In this document: piece by piece, positions 12,813 to 24,400 of the stretch
How positions within the stretch are numbered: position 1 is the first letter of the stretch
How the letters are laid out: every line of letters begins with the position of its first letter
NCBI GenBank assembly: GCA_006176705.1
Contig: QRFJ01000782.1
Span: 62,001-126,000, forward strand
Source: Cocos nucifera
Taxonomy: Eukaryota; Streptophyta; Magnoliopsida; Arecales; Arecaceae
DNA: 64,000 bases
Reading direction: 5' to 3'
Program-made: the position numbers and the translations under genes
The notes under the pieces: generated by a model
What the model saw: only the letters and a program-made list of their open reading frames with translations
What the model was told of the DNA's origin: nothing
Databases searched by the model: none

Positions 12813-14401
12813 ATTGGTATCAGAGCCTAATGGTGCGTGGAAGAGAAGGAGAAGTCATATAAGGTAAAATTAAAAATCTACACAAGTATTCCACAGTATG
12901 TCTCAGATCTACCTTTGTATTGCTATGGTTTGGCCAACCAGGAGCAGCGGATTGAAGGTGGAGGCTGAGAGGATTAATAAGAAGGATTTTTTTCATGGTG
13001 GAAGGTGAGTGCATGATTTTCTGATCGATCTTGATTTGAGAGATCGGGGTGTATGATGGGTGATAGAGTTCTCTAGGAAGATGGATAGTGTGGGGCTATT
13101 TGGCGGATGAAGAGAGGTTTCCCAAGGGCTAATGGTTGAAGAAAAGGTAAAGAAATGACTATACGTCCTTCGGTTGCAGGAAGGCAGAAGACATAGTCGG
13201 AGATGCATTCAGCAGTTTGATCAGAGCATGGATTTGCGAAGCCTTGGAGGTGATGGAGATGGATGATCCATTAAGGTCCAGTAGGTCAGTACTGGATGGT
13301 TGATTTTGGATTAGGTTTTTTTTGTAGGAGCACCAGGAAGAGTCATAATTCAGGTGGAGGATGGATTTGTGTATAGCAAGAGAGGATCCAAATACCTATG
13401 AAGAGGCGGTGTTGAGATGAGTTAGGGAGCATTGGAGTGCTGCTGTAGTGCTTTTTTGGAGGCATGGGGCTGAGAGAGGCTCGGCGATGTAGTAGTCAAG
13501 AGAGGTATCTCAGCGAAGAATGTTAGGAGACATCTCAGAGAGATCGAGAGTAGGTCTTAGAGAGAGAGCCAGGAAGTCTCAGAAGCCTCAGAATGATATA
13601 GGTGGGTCTGAGCCCAGGATAGGATTTGAGCTGTAGTTTCTCCAAGTGCAACTGAAGTGATGGCTATTGTAGGGGCAGAAGAGAAGAAGGCTAGGGTGGA
13701 ATTCTCGAGGGTTCAGTCGTTGGATTCAGAAGAGTTGGATGGGCTCTTAGATTTTGGAGGTGCCCATAAATTGGAAGGTATCTGAGATGGCTTCGGAGGG
13801 GTCCGTGGAGTGCAGAGGGTTTGAAAGAGTAGCAACTATGTTCGAGGTGTAGTGGCAGGCCCAGCAGTACAGCATTGGATGGTTGGCCTTGGATGGCTTG
13901 ATTATAGAATCAGAATCTTCTATGGCATCAAGTGGACTTCAATTTTAGGTGGAGCACTGGACAGAGGTGGCTTCATCGATGGAGATGTGATACGAGTTCA
14001 GAGCAGAGGAGTGTAGGAGGATCAATATCCTAGCACCAATGCTAGAGATACACAATTTTAGATAAAGCAGCACGTGCGGGTGAATAGATGAAGTTCTGAG
14101 AAGACCGTGTCAAGGTATGCAGCAAGTGCCAGTATAGGAATGCTACAAGATCTCAAGAAAAGTTCAGGAGAAATGATGCAGCTATCAATCCAAAGAATTT
14201 CTATAATTTTCAGGATGGTGCATAGGTTCAAGCCAAGGTCTTCAGTGGTGGAGGCGATCATGCCAAAGGCCTCAAGGGTGCTGAAGAGGATTGGCGGAGG
14301 TAATGTTTGCAGAAGGGACTGTCAGGATGCGCAGCAATAGTAGGATCGTGCAGGAGAGGATTGCAAGGATTTGTCAAGGCTTGGGGCACCAACATGGAGA
14401 T
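12813..14401 (+). mobile_element. X internal region, no pol
   Basis: It begins with the primer-binding site TGGTATCAGAGCC at 12815-12827 and ends with a purine-rich stretch just before TGTTAGG. The sequence is richer in G and purines than its surroundings. I find no protease, integrase, reverse transcriptase or clear gag motif in any frame. Open frames here (12993-13208 and 14107-14340, for example) are short, overlap on opposite strands and carry no recognised motif. It is probably a non-coding cargo region of a non-autonomous element; a badly eroded gag cannot be excluded. Confidence 0.6.
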
Positions 14402-15352
14402 TGTTAGGATTTGTGATGCTCCCAACCCTTGGGAGGCCATAAGTGGAGCCAGCGTGTTGGCTTCGAGAGTCTAGGATAGGTATGGGTCCTAGGGCTAGGA
14501 CTGAAGTTATCTTAGGATGAAGGCAACATGTAGTCCTGCACGGACTTGAGGTTTAGGTGTGAGGACCTTGAGTGGGCTTGGTAGGTGCTTCAGAGATCTG
14601 GGACATAAGATGGAGCAAAGGACCAAAGCTAAGGAGAAGAATCAGTCAAGACAAGGAGCTGGCATACAGGCAAGCCGGCTAGGATACGCAGTCAAGCCGG
14701 CTTAGGTTGAGATTGAGCCGACTCAGAGCACAGCCAAACCGACTATCTCAGGTAGATAGAAGATGGTGTTCAGGTGAGACACAGTCGAGCCAGCTCGGCT
14801 CCTGAGAGAGCTAGCTCAACGATGTCGTATAGAACTGTTCGAATTTTCTATTTGGTCTTGGATTAGGATTAATCCAAGGGGTCTAAAGGCCTGGTCCAAT
14901 AATATTTTAAGAGAGCTAACTCATGTATGGGTCGGGACTAGATCTAAGAGATGAGAGCATGTGAGACATATGTACATCGGCTCAGTGAGTGCTTTCATAT
15001 ATTGGATTAGTTAGGAGAGTTTTTAGTCAGGCCTAATATCTATGTATAAATACATAGGATGTATTAAGATTTTAGAACATAGATTGAATACAGATTTTTC
15101 TCCCTCAATCTCTCTTCTCTCTTCTCTCTAGAGTTGTCACCCCAAGGAGGGTGCCTTCCTCAAGGCCAAGGAGGAAGGCGCTCCATCATAGATTTAGATT
15201 AGTAGATTGGTGGTTTACTGTCCTTAGAGAATGTCAAAGATCTCCTCAAATCCATGCTAAAGATCAGAAGCTTCCGCAATATGGTATTAAGGCTAGGTGA
15301 TGCCATGGTGATGCACTAATAATTGGTATTAGAGCAATACCAAATTCTTACA
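14402..15352 (+). repeat. X 3' LTR
   Basis: A complete LTR copy from TGTTAGGATTTGTG to AAATTCTTACA. It carries a clear TATA box, TATAAATA at 15045-15052, about 20 bp after TTAGTCAGGCCTAATATC. Like the 5' copy it has a cluster of GAGCCGACTCAG-type motifs (about 14668-14820). It supplies the uninterrupted version of the site where A inserted in the 5' LTR. Confidence 0.8.
15045..15052 (+). promoter_or_regulatory. TATA box in X LTR
   Basis: TATAAATA inside the sequence CTATGTATAAATACATAGG. Position and form match an LTR core promoter; activity is not shown. Confidence 0.5.
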
Positions 15353-15616
15353 GACCCCTGAAAAGGCATTGAGATTCGATCTCAATAGTTATCAAGATTA
15401 AAACTAGATCTAGATCGGTGTTGATGTGATCAACACCTTTTCGGTTGTTTATTTAATTTTTAGATTTAATGCATGCATAATTCATGTCATAAGATCCTAG
15501 ATTTAGGAATATTTTATATATTTTATAGATTAATATGATTAATCTGATGCTTCCACTATAATTACGTTTGAAAAAGTTTCAAAATAGATGCATGTAAATC
15601 CTAGTTTTTTCTTTAA
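15353..15616 (+). repeat. Y 5' LTR, right end
   Basis: AT-rich sequence between the X target duplication and a primer-binding-site-like motif. It is inferred to be the end of the same LTR whose left part is at 1-2205. There is no second copy in the window to confirm it. Confidence 0.4.
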
Positions 15617-15617
15617 T

Positions 15618-15630
15618 TAGTATCAGAGCC
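15618..15630 (+). other. Degenerate primer-binding site of Y
   Basis: The sequence TAGTATCAGAGCC differs by one base from the initiator-Met primer site TGGTATCAGAGCC. It marks the LTR/leader border of Y. Confidence 0.55.
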
Positions 15631-17486
15631 TACGTCTATTTGACATAATTTCTATGCATGTTTTAGATTTATTATTTATATTTAATCTAAATTATAATCT
15701 AAAATTTAAATTTAAGATTGAATATTTAGATTGCATAGATTGATCTTATAAGGTTATCCTACTGTAAGGTTACCCCTTACAGTGAAAAGGTTATCCTAAT
15801 TTTTGTAGATCTAAAATTAATCATAAATATGTTAGATATGATCTAAATAAATTTATAATTTAATATATTTAAAATTATTTAAATATAAAAATAATAAATT
15901 TAGATTGCATGGACTAATCTTATAAGATTGTCCTACTATAAGGTTTATTCCTTATAGTGAAAAGATTGTCCTAGTTCATGTAGATCTAAAATCTAATCAT
16001 AAAATATTAGATATGATCTAAGGAATTTATGATTAGAGTTGAAGTTATTTCAATTTGATATTTATGATCACGAATGTGTTTAGATTAGATCTAAAGTAGA
16101 TTCATGATTTTATTTATTTTATATGCATATTCATTATGAATCAAACATGCAACTGGTTGATAGAACCAGATTATAAAAATATTTTATAAATATAAAAAAT
16201 TATTTTTGAAAAGTCAAACTCCAACACTTAGCTCAACACTTAATTAAGGATTAAGGGTTATTAATTAGGATCAATGATTGTGAATTAAAGATCCTAAGAC
16301 AAAAATCATAATACATGGATTAATGGGTTAGAGTGAATTAGGTTCATTAGTTAGGTTAGACCTAAGGTTAGATTAAGGAATGGACATAATTAGCGTAACT
16401 GACTAAATCTAATCAAATATTATCTTAGATTAGGTCAAGGACTCTGTAGATCAATTAGAATAGTTGTAGTTGGTCAAGTCCATGTCTTTAATGAGAACTA
16501 AATGAATTTAATTCTTGGCTAAGCGGTCTAGCCCAAACTGTTAGGTGGATCCAATCAAAACTAATTAATTAGTTGGTGTCTAAGATAAGTCTGATAGTTT
16601 ATGATTGGTGGTCACTAATTGGAAGCTACTCACACTGATTTGGTCTTTGACGAGTTAATGGAATATTCAATCCTACCGATCTCACTTGCCTGGCCTTCTT
16701 GATGAAATTATGTTTTGATCAGATCACTTGATAATTCGAACTAACCTATGTCAGCTAGGTAAATTAGTGCGATTGATTTAGATGGCCCTAGATTAGCTTA
16801 TCTATGGTCTCCATTAATCAGACTTCGTAAAGTCAGTGGGAGGATCATGATTAGCTAGTTAATCTTTTTTTTCTCTCCTCTAAAATGAGTTAACCAAATT
16901 CTCTAAAATTATTAGGTTCTTAAAATAAAATAGTTATGGTGATAATTAAATCATAGCCTCTCATTAATTAAGTTGGGTGATAATGGGTCCACTCGTTAGA
17001 TAATCATTGGAGGCCCAAAGACCTAGTGATTATCGGCTAATGGAATTGTCAATCATAATATGATGACTTGGCCACGTCTCTCTAAATGGTGGTTAGGTTG
17101 ACCAACCAAAGTTGGGCTTAATTATTTATTGGTTAGATGGACCAAGTATGGTCATGTTAATGGTTGGACCTAACTAGACCTTTTCAGTAAAGGCCAAAGC
17201 CTATTGATTAGGCTTCTGGAATAAAATTAAATTATTAAAAGTTATTTAGAGAAATAATTGGTTATAAACATACACATAGATGTACATGAGTTGATCGGGC
17301 AAAATCGGGCTTATGTGCTATCTATGTGGATTCTAGTACCCACTAAGGAATTAGAGTAATTCCTCAAATTAGAGATAGAGGCTACCAATTTGAATAAAAT
17401 AGTAGAAGAATTTTTTGATTAAAATCTAAATTTTAGATTTAATAAATCATTTATTAATTAGATTTTTATTTTTTTTTTGTGTAGTT
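15631..17486 (+). mobile_element. Long leader of Copia element Y
   Basis: About 1.86 kb of AT-rich, apparently non-coding sequence between the primer-binding site and the gag ATG. It holds a duplicated unit of about 174 bp with hairpins (listed separately). The rest shows no open frame longer than chance. Sequences such as GTCTAAGATAAGTCTGATAG near 16576 resemble the leader of the Angela-like family (for example near 51098), which hints that the two leaders are distantly related. Confidence 0.5.
15728..16025 (+). repeat. Tandem duplicated hairpin unit in Y leader
   Basis: Two units begin AGATTGCAT at 15728 and 15902, a period of 174 bp. Each has a perfect 9-bp hairpin: ACTGTAAGG/CCTTACAGT (15761-15769 with 15775-15783) and ACTATAAGG/CCTTATAGT (15935-15943 with 15950-15958). 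Each hairpin is bracketed by a unit-specific repeat, AAGGTTATCCTA twice in unit 1 and AAGATTGTCCTA twice in unit 2. The G-to-A change in one arm is matched by C-to-T in the other, so pairing is kept. Confidence 0.75.
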
Positions 17487-17673
17487 ATGGCCACTACTCT
17501 GTCGCTCCAGTCATTATTGAATAATGATAAGTTAATGAGATCCAACTTCAATAGCTGGTACTACAAATTGAAGATTATCCTAGAGTATGAACGGATCTTG
17601 TACATTCTGATAGATCCAGCACCTGAGGAGCTAGATCCTAATGCACGTGGGTCTGTCTGAGATACTTACCAAA
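17487..17673 (+). pseudogene. Copia gag N-terminus of Y, truncated
   Basis: An ATG at 17487 opens a frame reading MATTLSLQSLLNNDKL, then SNFNSWYYKLKIILEYERI. This is the pattern of plant Copia gag N-termini (a short leucine-rich start, then a ...NF..WYRNLRIVL-like motif). A TGA at 17658-17660 (codon 58) interrupts it, and the CACTA-like element Z cuts it at 17674. The rest of Y (gag, pol, 3' LTR) is not seen in the window. The frame is below the usual ORF length cut-off but the motif is convincing. Confidence 0.7.
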
Positions 17674-17691
17674 TACTATAAAAAAACTAGA

Positions 17692-17724
17692 CTATTAGTG
17701 ATGGCAAAATGCCATCACTAATAG
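17692..17724. repeat. Perfect palindrome at the tip of Z
   Basis: Fifteen-bp arms CTATTAGTGATGGCA and TGCCATCACTAATAG are separated by AAA. They contain the subterminal motif of the transposon in head-to-head orientation. Confidence 0.85.
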
Positions 17725-18329
17725 TTCTTCCATCATTGTTAATAGTCTCAGCATCACTAATACCATTGTAAAAGCCAATCTGAAAAATCCTTATTACTAA
17801 TTGCCTCTATTAGTAACGGCAAAAATCATCATTGCTAATAAAATATTAGTGACAGCTTTAGAGACCGAATAATTCCATTACTAATCATTTTTTAATATAA
17901 ATATTTTAAAAAAATTTAAAAATTATTAGCAATAGTACATTCATTTCTAATACCATCGCTAATGATTATTAAAAACTAATGTTACCATCGCTAAAGCTAT
18001 CTCTATTATTTTTTAATTTTTAAATAAAATAAAAAAATTATTTTAAGAAATATTAGCTATGATGATTTGGTCACTAATGCCATTGCCAATAGTTACTAGC
18101 GATGGATCTACTGTCGCTAATACCGACGCTAATAGTTAATTTTATTTTTTTAAAAAAATTAATAATAATATTTTTAAAATTAATTTTAAATTAATCATAA
18201 TAAATTATGGTTCCTAATACCTATTATAATTAAAATCCAAAGATAATATAATAATCAAAAATTAAAAATTAATTATATTATATTAAAAATAAAAATTATA
18301 TAATCTTTTTTATAAGAAATATCAAAAAA

Positions 18330-18416
18330 AAAATAGATCCAATCCTCATCATCATCTATCTCCTCCTCCTGCTCCTCTCTAGTAGCTGGTGGATGAGAAC
18401 CGGATGTCCCAACATC
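18330..18416 (-). pseudogene. Possible last exon of CACTA-associated gene
   Basis: Read on the minus strand, a pyrimidine-rich splice-acceptor-like TTTTTTTTATTATAG precedes an open stretch beginning DVGTSGSHPPATREEQEEE and ending in an acidic IDDDEDW tail. Acidic tails and a nearby exon at the element end fit CACTA-encoded genes, but no named domain is visible. It may be the remnant of a transposase-region gene; I am unsure. Confidence 0.35.
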
Positions 18417-18719
18417 CTATAATAAAAAAAATAATATTAGTAAGTTTCGATATGAAAGCTATCTTTTGATATGGAAGCATATCTTTTGATATACTCTTTC
18501 GATTATCAAATAGATTATTTTTATATATTTCATTCGATGATATGTAGCTACAGACACTCCCAGTCCATCGATTGAATGGTTAAATTGAATTTTTAGCCCC
18601 TAGATTCTCTTCCTAGACTCAAACACAAATATATGAAGCTTCTAAAAATAAAAATTTAAAATAATTTTAAAAAAAATTAATAATATAATTATTTGATATG
18701 ATGGCTGGGATAATGAGCC

Positions 18720-18935
18720 TGGTTGGTCGCACAGCTGTAGATTCTAAAGAAACTCCATGACCATATCATGGATGGCATCCAGAAGGCTTAGAGATCGCTG
18801 GCTCAGAAGCCTTTGTATGACCTCCTCTATATGTGCATCGCTCTAGATCTAGGACATTAAGGCTAGTGAGGATGCTGAAGGATATTGAACCAGTGGAGGG
18901 TTGAAGCTATGGTCGAATCCTATGACCCCATTTCT
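18720..18935 (-). pseudogene. Decayed coding trace of CACTA-associated gene
   Basis: One minus-strand frame reads FDHSFNPPLVQYPSASSLAL, then DAHIEEVIQRLLSQRSLSLL and DAIHDMVMEFL, interrupted by TAG codons where CAG would be expected. The helical, leucine- and glutamate-rich text looks like a former protein rather than random sequence. It is probably the C-terminal half of a CACTA transposase-region product, upstream of the possible acidic last exon. Sequence between 18420 and 18720 may be intron. Confidence 0.4.
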
Positions 18936-19132
18936 ACCCAGCCTTTGATGGCATTGAGCCATCCCTCAAGGTCAAGAGGGGCTCAAAAGATGGGTCATCA
19001 TCATAGCTCCTAGCAATGTACATCGTATAATGCATCTGCATAGTTCATAAATATATTAGTTGTAATATAAAAATTAGATCTTATAACAACTTAATTAGTA
19101 AATAAAGTTTAAAGTTCTTATCATGATCCATC

Positions 19133-21421
19133 TAAAGGGAAAACCTAGTTTTCCAAGTCAGGTTCGTTCAGATCTAGATTGGATCAAAAGAGATATTTTA
19201 AAAATTTTTCTTTTGAATTTAAATCAGATCTAAGATATTTCAGATCTAATTTTATAGATCTAATAAAATAAAATAAAAAAAATTAAATTAGATTTAATTT
19301 ATATGTTGTTGTTGGATAATCAGATTATCCTATGATGATCCTACTGATTACCTAAGGTTCTGGATCTAGCCACGCAAGTGCCTGACCTCTACTGGTATCC
19401 ACTCGGGCTGGATCAAATGATCTTCTCCTTCTTTATCACTTCTCCAAATATCAGATCTGGATCTGATTAGGAAGACCTTCAAAACTTCTTTTGAAGATCG
19501 GGTATCGTCTCTTGCAGCAGTATTGCCTTCTTCCTTTTTCGTCACCTTTCTCTTGCCTGGATTGCACCAAGTTGGAGCCCAAATCCCCTTGGGCATGGAG
19601 AGGAGAGATGGGATCTAAAGATGGCATGGAGGAGGGAGAGAGATAGCCTTGTGGTGTGGACTATTAGAGAGCTTCTCAAAAGCTAGGCGCAGTGCAGACA
19701 GGATTTTTATAGACCCTACTACGCCATGCAGTGCCATATCATCCTGGCCAATCACGTCACTTCATGCAATCAGATCTAAATATGATTGGTGGGATGACAT
19801 CATCTGATCCAATCAGATGAGAGCCCCTCTCCAACACTCTTAGGTGGCGCCAAGACTGGTTAAAGCAGAATCCCTTGGCGCCACCTAGTTTGATTCTAAG
19901 AAGCAACCTGGAGTCCCATCTGTATGGGACTCCAGGCGTCTCTATCCTTGGGCGCATGCCTCCCTAGGTGTACTCTCCTTCCTTTCCATTTTCTTGCAAG
20001 GGGACAAGCCCCTATTTGCTCTCATTTGGGTGCATGACACATGGGCAGATGTCTAAGTGTCAAAGATCAATATTTGACCAAAGTCAAAAGACAAAAATTG
20101 GCAGGTGATGAAAAATGGTAGATGTTGTCTCCAATTTATCTCATAAATTAAGACAATCATTTTCTAACCTAGACAAGCTCCAGTCAAATCAAGTAAAAGT
20201 ATCTGAGTGAGCACAAACACATTTGGCTCAGTCGAGATGACTTTTAATAATTATAGAAGGAGAACATTAGGCTCAATCGTGTGCTAACATGATTTTCTTG
20301 AACCTAATTGAATCTAATTCAAATCAATTGAACTGGATTAGTCAATTGATGATATCCAGATCCAAATCCTTATTTGTGTGATATAATTAGATTCAGTTCT
20401 ATATGGTAATGGGATATGTCGCGATCTTTATCATCTACATCATCGAAATACCTTCCGATGGATCAAAACTTTTTTGATTCAGACAACTAGAATGATCGAT
20501 CATCCAAATCATTCTAATTGCTCCCAAAATCCACCAGTGACACCTAGCAGTATATGGTGGCAACCCATCAAAACTGAAAATGAACCTCTCAGTGTAGTTA
20601 CCTGTGTGATTAAGTTCCTCTATCTTGAGCTCGATCGGATTAGGGTTAAGGTGATCTCGTCAAATCCTAATTTTCATCATATGAATTAATCATTCGATTC
20701 AAGTTTAATGTGAAAACCCTAATAGAAACTCTTTCTATTATTTCACTCTGCCATGGTCAGGAACTTATGGACTTGATTCTCATGATCATCATAGGGCTGC
20801 TCCTCATCTACTGAGGTAGATAGATCTCCTATTGGTGCAATCCAATTCCTACAATGAACATGCTATAGCCAACATACACCTCAAGATTTCGAATGGCTAG
20901 AAGATCGAGTTATGGTATAGTCAAACTATAACACCCTCAAGGTGAACTGCCAATGCACCTCTGGTCAAAGAACTAGATACACCACTGTAGCTTCGAGCCA
21001 GTCATCGATGAGAAGGTAGACTTTCTTATGACTACTCGAGGTGGTCACGCTCAATGCCCTCATTCTGTAATGAGTACCTGAACTCTCACTCTGGTGTCTC
21101 TGCACCGTATACTTAAGACTTATCTACTATAAAGAAGTGATTGTACACCAACCTTCCGAATCAATCACCATCCTCATGATGATCCTATGGTCAGGAGTAT
21201 TTCATGAGTTAATAACGAAAATTCATATCTTAAATTTTCAACTCTTGAAAATATGAATTATCATAACCATTAACTCAAGGGATGTATCATAGATACTAAA
21301 TACACATTTATGATAGAAAATAACCCATTTTATTATTTATAGTCAAAATTATAATTTTTCCCTTAAAAGTGTATAACTAGCGTCAGCCAATTCTGACTTC
21401 TAGGACACACATATCTAACAA
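19133..21421 (-). repeat. B 3' LTR
   Basis: Plus-strand start TAAAGGGAAAACC (TG eroded to TA) and end CACATATCTAACA. It aligns with the other family LTRs. A TATA-like TTTTTATAGACCC lies near 19703. Small ORFs at 19366-19596 and 19757-19957 are LTR sequence, not genes. Confidence 0.85.
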
Positions 21422-21435
21422 ACTCCCACTTGATC

Positions 21436-24400
21436 TAAAGCCAATTGGCTATAAATCTAAATCCCATTTACTTAAGGTGGGCTTCGATCTTCTACTGGCC
21501 CAATGGCTTTGTAAGTGGATCCACCGCATTGTCTGTAGAGTCGACTCTCTTGATCTCGATGTAATCCTTCTCAAGGTAATCATGGATAAGATGGTATTGC
21601 TACTCGATGTGCTTGGATTTTTGGTGAGACCTCGACTCTTTAGCAAGAGCTATGGCGCCATTATTGTCGCAGTATAAAGGAATGGCATCTGATGGCATCA
21701 CTTCGATCTCTATGGCAAACTTCTTGTACCAGAATGCCTTCTTCGCAGCTTCTGACATAACGATATATTTCACTTTCATGGTAAAATCTGCTATCACTGT
21801 CTGCTTGAAACTCTTCAAACTGATAGCTCCACCATTACACACAAACAGGCTTCCAGATGTCTACTTTCGATCATCTACATCGAACATAAAATCTGAGTCT
21901 GTATACCCCTAGACTTGGAGTTCTCCATTACCAAAAACCAACAACATATCCTTAGTTCTTCTCAAGTACTTAAGGATACATTTCACAAAAGTCTAGTATT
22001 CGTCATCTGGATTCGACTGATATATGCTCGTGATACTCACAATATGGGCTATATCAGATCGTGTACATAACATTGCATATATGAGGCTCCCTATTGCTGA
22101 AGCATAAGGGATCTTATCTTGCATTCTATTTCCTCAGGTGTGCTAGGGCACATCTTCTTGGAAAGATGAATGCCATGTCTGAAGGGTACCAAACTCCTCT
22201 TAGAGTTTTTCATGCTAAACCTCTTTAGCACTTCCTCTATGTATATCTTCTATGAAAGTCCTAGCATTCTATTCGGTCTATCTCTATAGATCTTAATTTT
22301 TAGAATAAAGGATGTTTCTCTTAGGTCTTTCATGGAGAATTCATTAGATAACCACATTTTAACTATGGTTAACATGGAAATATCATTCCCAATAAGTAGG
22401 ATATCATCCACGTATAATACGAGAAAGATAACAATGCTCCTACTGATCTTTTTGAAGATACATGGTTCCTCCTCATTCTTGATGAAACTAAATAATTTGA
22501 TTACATCATTAAAATGAGTATTCCAGCTCTGAGATGCTTGCTTAAGTCCATATATGGATCTTTGCAGCTTGCGTACCTTGTGATCAGCATCATTGGATGT
22601 GAAACCTAGCGGCTATTCTATATAAATATCTTCCTCAAGATATCCATTTAAGAATATCATTTTTACATCCATTTGCCATATTTCATAATTGAAATAGGCT
22701 GCAATAGCATGCAATGTGCGAATGAATTTAAGCATGGCTACTGACAAAAAGGTATCCTGATAGTCAATGCCTTCGCACTGACTATAATCTTTTGCCACTA
22801 ATCTAGCTTTGAATGTCTCCATATTCCCATCTGCACCAATCTTTCTCTTATAGATCCATTTACACCCAATAGGTACCATACCTTCTGATGGATCTACTAA
22901 GGTCTAGACTTGGTTTGAGTGCATCTAGTCAATTTCTGACTTCATTGCCTCTAACCATTTCTCAGAGTCGATATCCAATATCGTCTCGTTATAGGTTTTG
23001 GGATCATCAGCATGAACCCCATTACCTACGAGGAACATTTTCTCTATTTTCTCTAAAATAGTACCTAAGTACCTCTTAAGAGGATGGGAAACTTTCTGAT
23101 TTATGAGGTGGAGGAGGTAGTGATTGTATTGGCTCAACCTGATTTGGTTCCATTTAGTCCTTAGCTCATTGCTCTTGTGAGACTTTCTCATCAAGCTTGA
23201 TCTGTTTTCCAATACTGCTATCTTGAATAAACTATTTTTCAAGAAAGATGGCATGTCGACTCACAATCATATTGTGATCTTCTGAAATGTAGAAATAATA
23301 TCCTAATGACTCTTTTGGATATCCTATAAAATGAGCTCCAAAGGACCTAAAGTCTAACTTATCTGCTTGTTGTCTTTTGACATGAGCCGGACAATCTCAA
23401 ATTCTGAGATGACTCAGACTTGGTTTCTTATCATGTCATATCTCATACGATGTGGTAGGAACGATTTTAGAAGAAATCCTATTTAGTAAGTATATTATAG
23501 TTAACAAACTGTCCCTAAAGAAAATCAGGAAGGTCTGTAAAGCTCATTATGGATTGGACCATATCTAATAGGATCCGATTTCTCCATTATGAAACTCCAT
23601 TGAGTTGAGGTATTTTAGGTAGAGTCCATTGAGAGACTATGCTATTTTTCTTAAGATAGTCCAAAAATTTTTGACTAAGGTATTCACCTCCTTGATCTGA
23701 TCGAAGAACCTTAATAGGTTTTCCAGTTTGCTTGTTTACTTCATGTCTGAATTTCTTGAACTTTTCAAAAGCTTCAGACTTGTGTCTCATAAGATACACA
23801 TACCCATATCTAGATAAATCATCGATAAAGGTTATGAAGTAGATAAAGTTACCTCTAGCTGGCACATCAAATAGGCTGCACACATCAGTATGTACTAGAG
23901 CAAGAAGATCCGTGGCTCTTTCTCCATTTCCTACAAAAGGGAGCTTAGTCATTTTGCCATGAAGACAAGATTCACAAATAGGATATGACTTGGAAGTCAA
24001 TGGACTTAATAGCTCGATTTTCTTCAATTTGCTAACCCTATCTTTTGTAATATGACATAGTCTTAGGTGCCATAGATATCTATCATTTGGACTATCCCTA
24101 GGTCATTTCATGGCATTCATATTTTGCTCGATATTAAAAATAGATACATCAATATGTAACTAGTAAAGACAGTTAATAAGAAAACCACTTGCAATTTTAT
24201 TTTTTTCATAAAGAATGTTACAATGATCTTTAAGAAAACTAATTACATAGCCTTCTAGTGCTAGGCATGAAATAGAAATCAAATTTCTACTTGCTGCAAG
24301 CATATAATAATAGTCTTTTAATACTAAGTTTAAATCAGATGGTAGTCGAAGAGGATTTATTTCCACGGCCACAACAGCAACTCTTGCTCTATTTTTGATG

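Larger units (their letters stand above)
2201..15357 (+). mobile_element. Non-autonomous LTR retrotransposon X, split by Copia element A
   Basis: X has two LTRs of about 950 bp (2206-2817 plus 12476-12812, and 14402-15352) around a 1.6 kb internal region with no reverse transcriptase or integrase. LTR ends are TGTTAGG...TTACA in the right copy and TATTAGA...TTTCA in the left copy. The outer flanks GATCC (2201-2205) and GACCC (15353-15357) form a 5-bp target duplication with one mismatch. A primer-binding site for initiator-Met tRNA follows the first LTR. The size and lack of pol fit a LARD-like or long TRIM-like element that would need enzymes from another element; that dependence is inference. 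Confidence 0.75.
17674..19132. mobile_element. CACTA-like DNA transposon Z, left part
   Basis: The left tip reads TACTATAAAAAAACTAG, one base from a CACTA terminus, and breaks the Y gag. Behind it lie many subterminal copies of ATTAGTGATGGC or ATTAGCGACGG types in both orientations (about 17690-18130), typical of En/Spm transposons. Further right are coding traces on the minus strand. The other end is not seen: element B cuts Z at 19133 and an N gap follows B. The superfamily call rests on the terminus and subterminal repeats; the transposase itself is not recognised. Confidence 0.6.

Noticed and set aside
15282..15352. A possible tandem X element, because a primer-site-like TGGTATTAAGGC appears after CAATA at 15281
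   Set aside because: The same text occurs before the true LTR end in the 5' copy; taking ATTCTTTCA/ATTCTTACA as the LTR end gives matching flanks GATCC/GACCC and a normal element.
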